Origin: Vibrio sagamiensis NBRC 104589
GTDB taxonomy: Bacteria; Pseudomonadota; Gammaproteobacteria; Enterobacterales; Vibrionaceae
NCBI RefSeq assembly: GCF_007990935.1
Contig: NZ_BJXJ01000012.1
Location: 51,750 to 115,749 of the forward strand
Reading direction: 5' to 3'
DNA: 64,000 bases
The translations under genes and the position numbers were made by a program. A model generated the notes under the pieces. That model saw only the letters and a program-made list of their open reading frames with translations. It ran no database searches and was not told where the DNA came from. The first letter of the stretch is position 1. Every line of letters begins with the position of its first letter. Positions 17,229 through 25,950 of this stretch are shown here, piece by piece.

Positions 17229-18209
17229 ATGAGTCAGTATGTTGTTTGTGCGCTTTACAAGTTTGTGGAACTAGAAAACTACCAAGAGTTACGCGAACCA
17301 TTACTTGCCCTGATGGCAGAGCACAGCGTGCACGGAACGTTATTACTGGCGAGTGAAGGCATTAATGGGACTGTTGCAGCAAAGCGTGAAGGTATTGATG
17401 CGTTACTTGAATGGCTCAATGCAGAGCCTCGTTTAAGTGGGATTGTTTACAAAGAATCTTTTTCAGAGACTCAACCGTTTAACCGCACTAAAGTTAAACT
17501 TAAAAAAGAGATTGTAACACTCGGTGTTGAAGGTATCGATCCTCGTCATGTCGTTGGTACGTATGTCAAGCCACAAGACTGGAATGAACTGATCTCCGAT
17601 CCTGAGGTATTTGTTGTCGATACTCGTAACGATTATGAAATCGAAGTCGGTACTTTTAAAGGCGCAGTGAATCCAAATACTGATACATTCCGTGAGTTTC
17701 CTGACTATGTAAAAGAAAATATGGATCCAGAGAAGCACAAAAAAGTTGCGATGTTTTGTACTGGCGGAATCCGTTGTGAAAAATCGACCGCCTATATGAA
17801 AGAACAGGGCTTTGATGAGGTTTACCATCTTGAAGGCGGAATTCTAAAATACCTTGAAGAAGTCCCTGAAGAAGAGAGTATGTGGGAAGGAGACTGCTAT
17901 GTTTTTGACGGTCGTGTTGCAGTAAACCACCAGTTAGAAAAAGCAGGCTACGATCTTTGTAATGCCTGTCGACTCCCTATTACGGAAGAAGACAAGCAAT
18001 CTGAGCAGTTTGAGCAAGGGGTGAGTTGCCCGAAATGTTTTGGTAAGCATACCGAAGAGCAAATTGCCCGTTTCCGTGAGCGTGAAAAGCAAGTTAACCT
18101 TGCTGCAAAACGTGGTGAGCAACACGTGGGTGGTGAAAGAGCTAAACAGAGTGAGCTACGACGTTCAGAAAAATTAGCAAAGAAATCAGCTCAGCGAAAG
18201 CAAGCTTAG
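17229..18209 (+). CDS. trhO: tRNA uridine(34) hydroxylase TrhO (rhodanese family)
   Basis: A 326-residue protein of the YceA/UPF0176 group, which hydroxylates U34 in tRNAs using O2, the first step toward (m)cmo5U. The N-terminal acylphosphatase-like domain ([19 protein letters not shown]) is followed by a rhodanese domain with the catalytic loop [11 protein letters not shown], and a C-terminal Cys-rich segment (CNACRLPI ... CPKCFGKH) that may bind zinc. I chose the second ATG (17229) because the AAGGA box sits 6 bases upstream; the ATG at 17223 directly abuts it. A basic, Lys/Arg-rich tail closes the protein. Confidence 0.93.
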   Translation: MSQYVVCALYKFVELENYQELREPLLALMAEHSVHGTLLLASEGINGTVAAKREGIDALLEWLNAEPRLSGIVYKESFSETQPFNRTKVKLKKEIVTLGVEGIDPRHVVGTYVKPQDWNELISDPEVFVVDTRNDYEIEVGTFKGAVNPNTDTFREFPDYVKENMDPEKHKKVAMFCTGGIRCEKSTAYMKEQGFDEVYHLEGGILKYLEEVPEEESMWEGDCYVFDGRVAVNHQLEKAGYDLCNACRLPITEEDKQSEQFEQGVSCPKCFGKHTEEQIARFREREKQVNLAAKRGEQHVGGERAKQSELRRSEKLAKKSAQRKQA

Positions 18210-18278
18210 TTTATCTATTGTATGTCATTAATGACTACTTTGAGCGATTAATCTTTAACTATATAGCAAAGCTTAATA

Positions 18279-18304
18279 TAGGGGCAACCGCATAGGTTGC
18301 CCCT
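18279..18304. terminator. Terminator shared by convergent trhO and HAD gene
   Basis: GGGGCAACC and GGTTGCCCC form a 9-bp stem with a 5-nt loop (GCATA), followed by TTTT on the plus strand. It lies between the two convergent genes and can serve trhO; on the other strand the T-run is weaker. Confidence 0.8.
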
Positions 18305-18308
18305 TTTG

Positions 18309-18926
18309 CTATGTATTGCGTGGTAAAGATTGAAAATAAGCCAATAAATCACTCAATTCATTAATCGCTAATGAGGAGGCATCATTAAAACTCTCCACAT
18401 TACCATGATGAACTAAGCAAGAGGGCATTTGAGCATTATACGCTGCTTGTAAGTCGTAAAGATAATCTCCTACATATAAGACTTCATGAGGCAAGAGACG
18501 CCACTCTTTTGCAAGAATCTGTAGAGAAAGTGGATCGGGTTTAGGTGGGAAACATTCACGTGTAATCACGCGCTCTACGGATATATGATTGTTTTCAAGC
18601 TTGCGCCTCGTCGCGATTTGGCAGTTACGCGTTACGATAGCCGTTTTGATTTTACTTTGGTTTAAGTAGGCTAAAAGCTCATGACATCCGATCATTGGAG
18701 AGGATTGCTGGGCATCAGAAATCTCATAATCAAAAATCATACTGTGTGCGTGCTCTCGATGAGCGGGATGGTCAATCGTATCGACAAAATCCAAGAGATC
18801 AGTCGTTTTTGGACAGCCAAGCTGTTGACGTAACTCATTAAAATTTATGTCAGAACTTACTAATGTGTTATCTAGATCAAATACAACAGCTTTGATTTTA
18901 TCGAGCCGCAAAGGGAATGGAACCAT
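18309..18926 (-). CDS. HAD-superfamily phosphatase
   Basis: A 205-residue hydrolase. All four HAD motifs are visible: VFDLDNTLV (nucleophile Asp), the Thr of AIVTRNC, the Lys in FPPKPDP, and VGDYLYD with the metal-binding Asp residues. The cap insertion between motifs I and II is short and helical (subclass IA), so small phosphate esters such as phosphoglycolate-like or nucleotide substrates are likely; the true substrate is unknown. The ATG at 18926 with GAGG five bases upstream is preferred to the TTG at 18941. Confidence 0.85.
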   Translation of the reverse strand: MVPFPLRLDKIKAVVFDLDNTLVSSDINFNELRQQLGCPKTTDLLDFVDTIDHPAHREHAHSMIFDYEISDAQQSSPMIGCHELLAYLNQSKIKTAIVTRNCQIATRRKLENNHISVERVITRECFPPKPDPLSLQILAKEWRLLPHEVLYVGDYLYDLQAAYNAQMPSCLVHHGNVESFNDASSLAINELSDLLAYFQSLPRNT

Positions 18927-18941
18927 AAAGACCTCGTACAA

Positions 18942-19250
18942 CTTAGCCAGATTGAAGTTTAAGCAAAAATAAGAGTCCTATTAAGTCTATGTCCTTTTAA
19001 CGAGATCGTGCTGCTTTAGTTGTTAACTCTATTGTCAACATAATCCATTGAGCTCAATTTGCTTGATTCAGTAGGATTGTACTTGGCCAAGTTCACTAAA
19101 TGCAAGTTGTGTATTAGGAATTTTTCACCAGAATTTATATGAGTTTGGTTAAGTATTTAAGTTCGAATATTCTAATTATCTAAACTAATGCATTGCAAAA
19201 AAAGGCGAGATGATCCAGAATAGTACTGTACAAATAAACAGTGTTGTTTT
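18942..19250. other. Intergenic region between the HAD gene and umuD
   Basis: About 310 bp between divergent genes. It contains the LexA box described separately near the umuD end. I see no other gene or repeat. Confidence 0.6.
19224..19243 (+). promoter_or_regulatory. LexA operator (SOS box) of umuDC
   Basis: TACTGTACAAATAAACAGTG contains the CTGT-N8-ACAG core of the gammaproteobacterial LexA site, with the flanking TA and TG of the 20-bp consensus TACTGTATATATATACAGTA. It ends 7 bp before the umuD ATG, so LexA bound here would cover the translation start region. Confidence 0.9.
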
Positions 19251-19655
19251 ATGAATGTGATACCAATTTCAGCCAGTGCGGGTATTACTGGCTTTGAATC
19301 CCCTGCAGCAGAATACCGACAGCTAGCACTCGATCTAGATGATCTTCTAATTGAAAATCCAAGCGCCACTTTTTTAGGTCGTGCCAGTGGTGACTCGATG
19401 CAAGGTGTCGGGATCTTCGATGGTGACATTCTTATTGTTGATCGTCACTTGAGTGTCCAAAATATGGATGTGGTCGTTGCTAATTTGAATGGCGAGTTTG
19501 TGTGTAAGTTACTTGATGTTCAACAGCGACGTTTATTGTCTGCTAATTTGACCTATCCTCCTGTTTTAATTGAGAGGTGTGACGTTTTTACAGTCGAAGG
19601 AGTAGTCAGTCGTTCTATCCGTTGTCATCGAGCCAGCCATTTATTGGAGTGTTGA
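19251..19655 (+). CDS. umuD: UmuD, SOS mutagenesis protein (S24 peptidase fold)
   Basis: A 134-residue LexA-like self-cleaving protein. After RecA-stimulated autocleavage, UmuD' dimers join UmuC to form DNA polymerase V. The catalytic Ser is in ASGDSM and the catalytic Lys in FVCKLL. The cleavage region reads GITGFESPAAEY, so the scissile pair aligned with Cys-Gly of E. coli UmuD is Thr-Gly here; Gly is kept, so cleavage is still plausible. It sits right after a LexA box and 3 bp before umuC. An SOS pair inside the T3SS middle segment has no evident link to secretion. Confidence 0.95.
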   Translation: MNVIPISASAGITGFESPAAEYRQLALDLDDLLIENPSATFLGRASGDSMQGVGIFDGDILIVDRHLSVQNMDVVVANLNGEFVCKLLDVQQRRLLSANLTYPPVLIERCDVFTVEGVVSRSIRCHRASHLLEC

Positions 19656-19658
19656 ATT

Positions 19659-20915
19659 ATGTTTGCTTTAGTTGATGCTAATGGGTTCTATTGTAGCGCC
19701 GAGCAAGTTTTTCAGCCCAACTGGCGAGGAAAGGCTGTCGTGGTACTTTCTAATAATGATGGCTATGTGGTGGCTGCTAACCGACAGGCTAGGGAGGTAG
19801 GTGTGGAAAAATTTAAACCTTACTTTCAAATGAAAGCTTTATGTGAGCAGCACGGAGTAATCGTGCTTTCTTCTAATTATGAATTATACGCCGATTTATC
19901 AACAAAGATGATGCAGGTGATTGGCCGTTTTGCTCCAGAGCAATATATTTACTCAATTGATGAATCTTTTCTGTCTTTTAATCAGACCGCTCTAGCTATT
20001 CCTTGTCTACGGTCGCATGGTATCACTTTGCGTCAAGCGGTATGGAAAGAGTGTCGTCTACCTGTTTGTGTGGGAATCGGACCAACTCTTACTTTGGCTA
20101 AGGTGGCTAATCGTATTGCTAAAAAAATTCCGGAGCATCAAGGTGTCTGTGTAATTGATAACGAGCCTGAGCGTAAACAGGCACTCTCGCAGTTATCTGT
20201 CAATGATGTATGGGGAGTAGGTAGACGTTTAACGATGCACTTAAAACATTTAGGTATTACCACGGCGCTGCAGTTGGCTGATTATCCAGCTAAAATGGCG
20301 CGCAAGACATTTAATGTTGAGCTGGAACGAACGATACTAGAGCTAAATGGCCAGCCATGTAAACGGTGGGATGAAGCCCGTACGGATAAAAAGCAAATAT
20401 TTTCGACACGAAGCTTTGGTCATCGTATTGAAGAGCAATCATCATTATATCAAGCTCTTTGTCAACATGCGGCAATTGCTTCTCGTAAAGCTAGGCAGCA
20501 GGGCTCCTTGTGCCGAGTGATGGTTGCTTTTGCTTCGAGCTCTCCATTTGATGATATTCCCTATAGTCAGCGAGCAATATACCGCTTTGCTTATCCAACG
20601 GCAGATGTTACTAACATTACTAAGGTGGTCTCTCAATTAGCCAAGGGGCTATTCAAGCAGGGGGTTCGTTTTTATAAAGTGGGAGTCGGGCTATTGGATT
20701 TGGTCGACGGCCGACAAGAGCAGCCAGATTTGTTCAACCCCCAGCCTAACAATGCACCTTTAATGACGTTATTCGATGGGTTAAATAAGCGCTATGGTCA
20801 AAATACGTTATTTCTTGGAGCGCAAGGGTGTGAACAAAAGTGGCAGATGAGGCGGCAGTTTTTGACACCTCAATACACAACATGCTGGTCTGACTTACCA
20901 ACTATTCGATGTTAG
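19659..20915 (+). CDS. umuC: UmuC, Y-family DNA polymerase V catalytic subunit
   Basis: A 418-residue translesion polymerase, close to the 422 residues of E. coli UmuC. The N-terminal motif FALVDANGFYCSAEQVF carries the first metal-binding Asp, and YSIDESFL gives the acidic DE pair. The thumb contains the helix-hairpin-helix-like VNDVWGVGRRL. The C-terminal little-finger region is complete (ending after LFLGAQGCEQKWQMRRQ). No frameshift is seen, so the pair should be functional and SOS-inducible. Confidence 0.96.
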   Translation: MFALVDANGFYCSAEQVFQPNWRGKAVVVLSNNDGYVVAANRQAREVGVEKFKPYFQMKALCEQHGVIVLSSNYELYADLSTKMMQVIGRFAPEQYIYSIDESFLSFNQTALAIPCLRSHGITLRQAVWKECRLPVCVGIGPTLTLAKVANRIAKKIPEHQGVCVIDNEPERKQALSQLSVNDVWGVGRRLTMHLKHLGITTALQLADYPAKMARKTFNVELERTILELNGQPCKRWDEARTDKKQIFSTRSFGHRIEEQSSLYQALCQHAAIASRKARQQGSLCRVMVAFASSSPFDDIPYSQRAIYRFAYPTADVTNITKVVSQLAKGLFKQGVRFYKVGVGLLDLVDGRQEQPDLFNPQPNNAPLMTLFDGLNKRYGQNTLFLGAQGCEQKWQMRRQFLTPQYTTCWSDLPTIRC

Positions 20916-20917
20916 TG

Positions 20918-20941
20918 ACACTCTTAAAAAATAAGGGTGTT
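20918..20941 (+). terminator. Possible weak terminator after umuC
   Basis: An imperfect stem, ACACTCTTA with TAAGGGTGT, around an A-rich loop just after the umuC stop codon. The following tract is TTAATTAAAAA rather than a clean T-run, so termination efficiency is doubtful. Confidence 0.35.
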
Positions 20942-21212
20942 AATTAAAAACTCACTCCTCATTGATATACATGCAGGAAATTTTGTGGGACACGGTGTCT
21001 TGAGGTTTATTGGGATGATATTTTTATATTCAAACTTTCGATATTTTATAATTCAAATGCAGTTTTCATTATGTACAACTAAGGATGTACTGTAAGATAA
21101 TTCACTCTTAAGCTTAATCAAAATTTATATTTAATATTATTGTAGATAATGAAAATATAGTGATTTTTGATGAATATTAATTGTTAAAATATAATAAAGT
21201 GTTAATTGTTTA

Positions 21213-21623
21213 ATGAATAAAATAATAAAAATCCTGTCAACTATTCTCATCATGATTTTTATGAGTGGTTGTCAATCGACTTCAAATGAAAACATTGTTC
21301 CTACTGCTAGTAAAGGGGTTATTGAAGCGGCGAAAGAAAACTTAGATGGAAAAGACTTTTTTAAAATTAATAAAACCAGCTATACCTTCGAGGTAACAGA
21401 GGATGGTGTTATTAAATTTTATGAATACTTACCGAGAAGTGGGTTTTATGTATGGGATTCTGTTCAGATTAAAAATGATAGCTTTACGATGGCCTGTGAA
21501 TACTTCCGCGACTATCTGAATCTTGGGATGGTGATGCAAATCCAATTTGTTGGTCGTAGAGGAAGAGTTGAAACATACGATAATCAGCGTTGTGAGGACT
21601 TATCTGAATTGATGAGTCAATAA
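21213..21623 (+). CDS. Lipoprotein of unknown function
   Basis: A 136-residue protein with a clear lipoprotein signal: charged MNKIIK, a hydrophobic core, then the lipobox FMSGC (Cys at residue 20). The mature part reads as alternating short strands (YTFEVTEDGVIKFYEYLP, YVWDSVQIKND) and has two Cys residues (CEYF and RCEDL) that could pair. I do not recognise the family. It stands alone, with 297 bp of AT-rich DNA upstream and decayed DNA downstream. Confidence 0.65.
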   Translation: MNKIIKILSTILIMIFMSGCQSTSNENIVPTASKGVIEAAKENLDGKDFFKINKTSYTFEVTEDGVIKFYEYLPRSGFYVWDSVQIKNDSFTMACEYFRDYLNLGMVMQIQFVGRRGRVETYDNQRCEDLSELMSQ

Positions 21624-21654
21624 ATGCTACAAATCACCATAATGACAGTCCCAT

Positions 21655-21863
21655 AAACCTATCCGTATCATAAATCTTATGAATCCGATAACGTACTCGT
21701 GATTGATAAAGGAGGATATGGTAACAATCTTTGGGCTGGAAAAGGTAACCCACTACAAATGGCAGTACCAAGTAAAACAGATCGCAAAGAAACATTCTAC
21801 TTTGATCTTCCTCATGAGCCTGTCAAAGTGATAAGGCTCTTTGATTTGTCTTTCAATATTTAG
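21655..21863 (+). pseudogene. Coding remnant, unidentified
   Basis: An open stretch of about 68 codons with protein-like composition but no upstream ATG or ribosome binding site (reads YESDNVLVIDKGGYGN and later TFYFDLPHEPVKVIRLFDL). It begins right after an in-frame TAA. It looks like the surviving 3' end of a lost gene; no family is recognised. Confidence 0.35.
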
Positions 21864-22448
21864 AATCTTAAATCGCTTTGGCACAGCTATTAAATCCATT
21901 AGCTGTGCTAGGCATTGATTACACATGCTGATGTCTTGCTTATGAGTGATTGTGTGAGGATTTGTGAATTTACGTTGATATAATCCATAAAATGTAGGCT
22001 TTATTCTTTCTGATTTATGCTAAAAATATAAATGATTAAAGTATAAAAGCGGAATATTTAAGAAGTATTCACGTGAAATTGTTTGTTGGAAGACAATAAT
22101 GGAATGCTGTTTGCTATGTTAATAACTGTCTAATTTCGCATAACCATAACGGTTTACCTGAGAGCAAGTCAAAACAATATTGCGAGCTTACAGAAAAGGT
22201 AACACTAAATATACTTTCAAATTCATATGCGCCTTTTAGTTCGTGCTTGGGTTATTGACGTTAAAAATGCACAAACCACGACACAAAGAACAAAAGCTAT
22301 GATCGGAGCAGCTATGAATTTTGGTGGTGCTTTTGCATCTGGAGCAATCGACCACCTAAATATGAAAGGCTTTAAATGAATGATTTAATTTTCTCTAGTC
22401 ATTTAAAAAGCCAGTCCATAATAATGATTAGAGAAAAGCTATCAGCTT
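21864..22448. other. Decayed intergenic DNA with short coding-like pieces and an inverted repeat
   Basis: Two protein-like pieces in different frames adjoin here. One (about 22102-22256) reads GLPESKSKQYCELTEKVTL; the other (22227-22379, MRLLVRAWVIDVKN, then MIGAAMNFGGAFASGAIDHL) has no clear ribosome binding site. They could be frameshifted parts of one dead gene. An inverted repeat, TTTTCTCTAgTCATT with AATGAtTAGAGAAAA (about 22390-22438, one G-T mismatch), follows. No transposase is recognised. Confidence 0.4.
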
Positions 22449-22667
22449 TTAAAGACCAATTTCACTACTGTCCTTACGCTGGTCGATGCTGGTGGGTACA
22501 ATAGGACCCTTCTGATGTTTCTTGCGTGACATCATGACTGTATGGCTATTTTTGGGGGGCTTAATATTAGCAAAGAGTTGCGTGCAATCTGGAGTCATAG
22601 TGAAACCGGTGACTTCGTATCCGTTTGGGCCGACAAGAAAGTGTTCAAGGTTAGCTTGATTTTTGCC
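22449..22667 (-). pseudogene. PhoX/DUF839-type phosphatase, C-terminal remnant
   Basis: On the minus strand 73 codons are open up to a TAA at 22449. They read GKNQANLEHFLVGP, then GYEVTGFTMTPDCTQLFANI, which is the conserved C-terminal region of PhoX-family (DUF839) Ca-dependent phosphatases (typical pattern FLVGPxGxEVTGxxxTPDxxTLFxNIQHPG). An in-frame TGA directly precedes the piece, and the tail after KPPKNSH is abnormal. The rest of the gene is absent, so this is a fossil of a gene deleted from the region. Confidence 0.6.
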
Positions 22668-22701
22668 TCAATTACTCACTCATACCTTTAATTTTATGGG
22701 A

Positions 22702-23529
22702 TTAAAATGGACAAACGGCTTCTTCTTCATAGTAAGGCTGTTTCAATGATTCTTGATACCATTGATCAATTTCTTTTCTATAAGTTTTGATAAAACCGTT
22801 CATTGCCAATACTAGAGCTTTACCTTTGATTGTTTGGTTAGCCATGTAAACTTTGTAGCTTTCAGGGTTATTACGTAAAGCAATATTGAGCCCACTACTA
22901 CTTAATACTGAATCTGCTGTACTACTACGATATTCAACTTCCACTGAGTCAGTAAACATGACATAAGGTTTTTTATGATATTTTTCAAAACAGTGAAAAA
23001 CAGCAATGTTATTTTCTATGATTCTTATGGGCGCATTTTCTATTATTTTTTTTGTATACACTTCGTTTGTACCACCCTTGTTTTCAATAATAAGATTTTC
23101 TTTTTTATCGATGTCAGAAAAGCTTTTAAACAGATGAGCATTCTCTTTTGAGAAGAGGACGGCTTTTTTACTTTTTATGATAGGCTCAGTTAAGTAGAAT
23201 AGTTGACTTCTCCCTAAAGTGTAAGTAATACCGCCAATTGCGAGGTCACACTTTTTAGCTAACAAATCAGATGATAAGCTTTGCCATGTGGTTCTTTGAA
23301 ATTCTAAATCTAACTTCATATATTGAGCAAATTTTCTAACGACTTTTGGAGCAAATCCTTCATATTTTTTTGTTTTTGTATTGTATGAAGTTAGAGGAGG
23401 GTAATCTCCAGTTGTACAAACCGTAAGAGCGGTGCTTGTAATAGTATTAATTTCAACATCATTAGATGCATGTGCAACAACTGATGTGCTTAAAATAGGA
23501 AAAACTAATATTTTTATGATATTTAACAT
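22702..23529 (-). CDS. Periplasmic solute-binding protein, family 3 (PheC-like)
   Basis: A 275-residue protein with a signal peptide (cleavage near VVAHAS). The fold is the type 3 extracellular binding protein: TTGDYPPLTSYNTKTKKYEGF starts the first lobe and CDLAIGGITYTLGRS the hinge. This wording is that of the cyclohexadienyl dehydratase (PheC) branch, whose members either dehydrate prephenate/arogenate or only bind amino acids. No ABC permease genes are adjacent, which favours a stand-alone sensor or enzyme. It is encoded on the opposite strand to its neighbours. The exact ligand is unknown. Confidence 0.75.
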   Translation of the reverse strand: MLNIIKILVFPILSTSVVAHASNDVEINTITSTALTVCTTGDYPPLTSYNTKTKKYEGFAPKVVRKFAQYMKLDLEFQRTTWQSLSSDLLAKKCDLAIGGITYTLGRSQLFYLTEPIIKSKKAVLFSKENAHLFKSFSDIDKKENLIIENKGGTNEVYTKKIIENAPIRIIENNIAVFHCFEKYHKKPYVMFTDSVEVEYRSSTADSVLSSSGLNIALRNNPESYKVYMANQTIKGKALVLAMNGFIKTYRKEIDQWYQESLKQPYYEEEAVCPF

Positions 23530-24052
23530 TTTTATTTTATTTCTGAACGATGGAAATTGTATTTAATCAGATATAAAAAGGGTTTTATGTGATGTAAATC
23601 ATGGGATGAGAAATATAATTAATGTTTAAAAACATTTTCTTGAGTGCATAATATATCTGCACTTACATCTGCACTTATATATGCGAATGTTTTGGAATAA
23701 TTAAATTTTAATACCATTTGATGGAATGAGGCTTTTAACTTTAACTAAATAATTTTCATCATAACTTATGAGTGTTTTTTCTAAATAAATTTATACAACT
23801 TTGTGTGATATGCATTATTAAGTTTTATATTAATCACTATTATTAAGGTTTGTGGAGCGTGTTTAGCTGTGTAAATTATAGCATTTAGGTTGATTTGTCG
23901 TATTTATCAATGATTCCATTTTAAAATCGCGTACTTTCAAGTTATATTGTTATTATTAATAATTATGTGTTCTAAGTATGGAATGTTGGTATACGATACT
24001 ATTATACGGAAAAGTTTAATTGAATACACATTGCTGTAGGAGTTGTTAAAGC
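23530..24052. other. AT-rich intergenic region
   Basis: About 520 bp between divergent genes, with long A/T runs and no ORF of protein-like character. It presumably holds the promoters of both flanking genes. I see no repeat, terminator or RNA gene in it. Confidence 0.5.
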
Positions 24053-24625
24053 ATGGAACCAATCAAAATTAAATTGTATCGCTGGGCTGGTGGCTGGGGG
24101 CCGTTTAAAGTCAATATCCCTTGTGGGGAATGTACATTAACGAAAGACATTTTGGATGATACCTTTAATACAGAGCTAGAAGGTATCCCCATAGAATTGG
24201 AGGTAAAAGAGTGGCTTTCTTACTGGTGGGAGCCGCTTAAACTGCGAGCTTGGCATGCTCCCATCGTTATCGTCGGTAATAAGGTTATTAGCCAAGGAGA
24301 AGCCCTCAACCGCGGTGTTCTAGTCCAGGCAGTTATTGAGCAGTTAGCAAAAACTGAGAAGATTAAAGGTAATGTGATCTTCGGTAAAGAAACATGTCCT
24401 TATTGCCACAAAGCCAAAGCACTCCTTGAAGAAGCTGGAGTAGAGTACACTTATTACGATGTCGTAAAGGACAGTTCAGCATTGTACCGAATGATACCAG
24501 CAGTGAAAGCTATTATTGGTGAAAAAACACCAGTAACAGTGCCACAAATTTGGTTAGATGACCAATATGTAGGAGGGCATGATAGCTTGTCTAAGTGGCT
24601 AAAAGAAGGACGTGAGAGGAAGTAA
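24053..24625 (+). CDS. Glutaredoxin-domain protein with an N-terminal extension
   Basis: A 190-residue protein. Residues 105-190 are a complete glutaredoxin: VIFGKETCPYCHKAKALLEEAG carries the redox CPYC motif, TVPQIWLDDQYVGGHD supplies the cis-Pro and glutathione-binding Gly-Gly. Residues 1-100 form a second, Trp-rich module (LYRWAGGWGPFKVNIPCGEC) that looks like a further thioredoxin-like domain without CXXC but ending in IVIVGNKVISQGEAL. It lies 3 bp before the TVP38 gene, so the two are probably co-transcribed. Confidence 0.85.
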   Translation: MEPIKIKLYRWAGGWGPFKVNIPCGECTLTKDILDDTFNTELEGIPIELEVKEWLSYWWEPLKLRAWHAPIVIVGNKVISQGEALNRGVLVQAVIEQLAKTEKIKGNVIFGKETCPYCHKAKALLEEAGVEYTYYDVVKDSSALYRMIPAVKAIIGEKTPVTVPQIWLDDQYVGGHDSLSKWLKEGRERK

Positions 24626-24628
24626 ATA

Positions 24629-25303
24629 ATGTTTAAGAAGACTATTTTATTGAGCGTAATCATTTTTTTGTTCGCTTTGGTCTATATACGATTTGGTCAC
24701 CTTTTAACGTTAGAGCAAGTCAAACTCTTCCATCAAGGTGTGCAAAATGATATTCAAGCTAACTTTTTATTATATAGCAGTCTCTACTTCTTATTTTATA
24801 TTTTAATCACAGCATTATCTGTGCCAGGAGCCGCAGTAGTTACTCTACTTGGTGCCGCTTTGTTTGGCTTTTGGTGGAGTGTATTTTTGGTCTCATTTGC
24901 TAGTTCAATTGGTGCCAGTATTGCATTTTTAAGCAGTCGTTATCTTCTAAGAGAATGGGTTGAAAGTAAATTTAATGATAAGTTAAAAGTGATAAATGAA
25001 GGTGTAACTAAGGATGGGGCATCCTACCTCTTAACTTTAAGACTAATTCCTCTCTTCCCATTCTTTTTGATCAATCTCCTTATGGGCTTGACCAATATGC
25101 CTTTGGGCCGTTTCTATCTATTTAGTCAACTGGGAATGCTACCAGGGACAATGGTTTACCTTAATGCAGGCACACAATTATCAGAAATTACTTCTCTTTC
25201 AGGATTGGTTTCTCCGTCTGTTATCGGATCTTTAGCTTTGCTTGGGTTATTCCCGCTGATTATCAAATTTATGATGGGTCAATTTCAGAAAATGCGGATA
25301 TGA
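24629..25303 (+). CDS. TVP38/TMEM64 family membrane protein
   Basis: A 224-residue inner-membrane protein of the SNARE-associated/DedA-like (VTT) family. Family signs: VPGAAVVTLLGAALFGFW and the following Gly/Ala-rich helix ASSIGASIAFL, then LRLIPLFPFFLINLLMGLTNMPLGRFY. Members move lipids across membranes or affect membrane homeostasis; the specific role here is unknown. It is paired with the upstream glutaredoxin gene, an arrangement that suggests a linked redox function but does not prove it. Confidence 0.9.
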   Translation: MFKKTILLSVIIFLFALVYIRFGHLLTLEQVKLFHQGVQNDIQANFLLYSSLYFLFYILITALSVPGAAVVTLLGAALFGFWWSVFLVSFASSIGASIAFLSSRYLLREWVESKFNDKLKVINEGVTKDGASYLLTLRLIPLFPFFLINLLMGLTNMPLGRFYLFSQLGMLPGTMVYLNAGTQLSEITSLSGLVSPSVIGSLALLGLFPLIIKFMMGQFQKMRI

Positions 25304-25318
25304 TTAAAGAAAATTTAG

Positions 25319-25850
25319 GGTTCTGTCGCAAATATAGCTAGAGGTTTGACAGACCAATCCTCCAGATACAATTATTTTACGAGCGCATAAAAGTGCTCGC
25401 AGGCAGCCTCTCCAGCAACAGCTATCTGATCACGTTCTAGCATCGTCCACATTTCTTGTCCATGAAGACTTGCCGTGCTCCTTCAACTGATTTCCATCCC
25501 AAAGCTTGCCACGTTTTTTGTTTAACCCAACGGTGGCTCTGTTCTACGATGTTGTTCAGGTATTTTATGTCTAAAATTTCAATAAGTGATAGCATGAAGT
25601 ACCCCGCCAACCACAGTTGCACATTTAGGGCATCTAATGCTGCGTAGTTACTTTTGCTTCCGTCAATGACGACTTTCTCTGATAAACCATTTTGAGCCAA
25701 TGCCTTATTCAGAAAAGCCTTTGCCGCTGCTTCATCACGGTTTGGACCGAAGCAATAGCCTACGACATGGCCAAATTTATCGACAGCACGATAGTAGTAG
25801 AGCCACTCCCCCCTAATTATGCCCGAGTATCAAAAGTTTGCGACAAAACC
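25319..25850 (-). mobile_element. Internally deleted IS6-family element (remnant 1)
   Basis: Ends are matching inverted repeats: GGTTCTGTCGCAAA at 25319 and, read inward from 25850, GGTTTTGTCGCAAA. The element is only 532 bp, whereas IS6-family elements are usually around 750-900 bp; the 5' third of the transposase is missing. No 8-bp target duplication is visible (AAATTTAG on the left, TGAAATTA on the right), so the ends have probably changed by deletion or recombination. Confidence 0.8.
25372..25812 (-). pseudogene. IS6-family transposase, truncated and frameshifted
   Basis: On the minus strand the codons read GEWLYYYRAVDKFGHVVGY, then VIDGSKSNYAALDALN and IKYLNNIVEQSHR, the central and C-terminal parts of a DDE transposase of the IS6 (IS26-like) family. 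The N-terminal part with the helix-turn-helix and the first catalytic Asp is gone. After ARQVFMDKK a frameshift leads to an early stop at 25437. In the other frame the normal tail WTMLERDQIAVAGEAACEH continues to the TAA at 25372. It cannot encode an active enzyme. Confidence 0.85.
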
Positions 25851-25855
25851 TGAAA
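25832..25855 (+). promoter_or_regulatory. ExsA-box-like sequence at the IS6 end, upstream of the effector gene
   Basis: AAAA (25832-25835), 6 nt, GAC (25842-25844), 6 nt, TGAAA (25851-25855): the same spacing and words as in the exsD promoter. Positions up to 25850 belong to the IS6 inverted repeat, and TGAAA is the flanking DNA. The -10 position (25877-25882, AGAAAT) is a poor match, so activity is uncertain. Confidence 0.35.
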
Positions 25856-25950
25856 TTAGCTATTACAGTTTTTTTCAGAAATAGTCTTGTGATTTAGGTC
25901 GTTATTGGGGTTAAGATTAAAAAGTTTATAAGCTTTAGAATTAAGTACCT

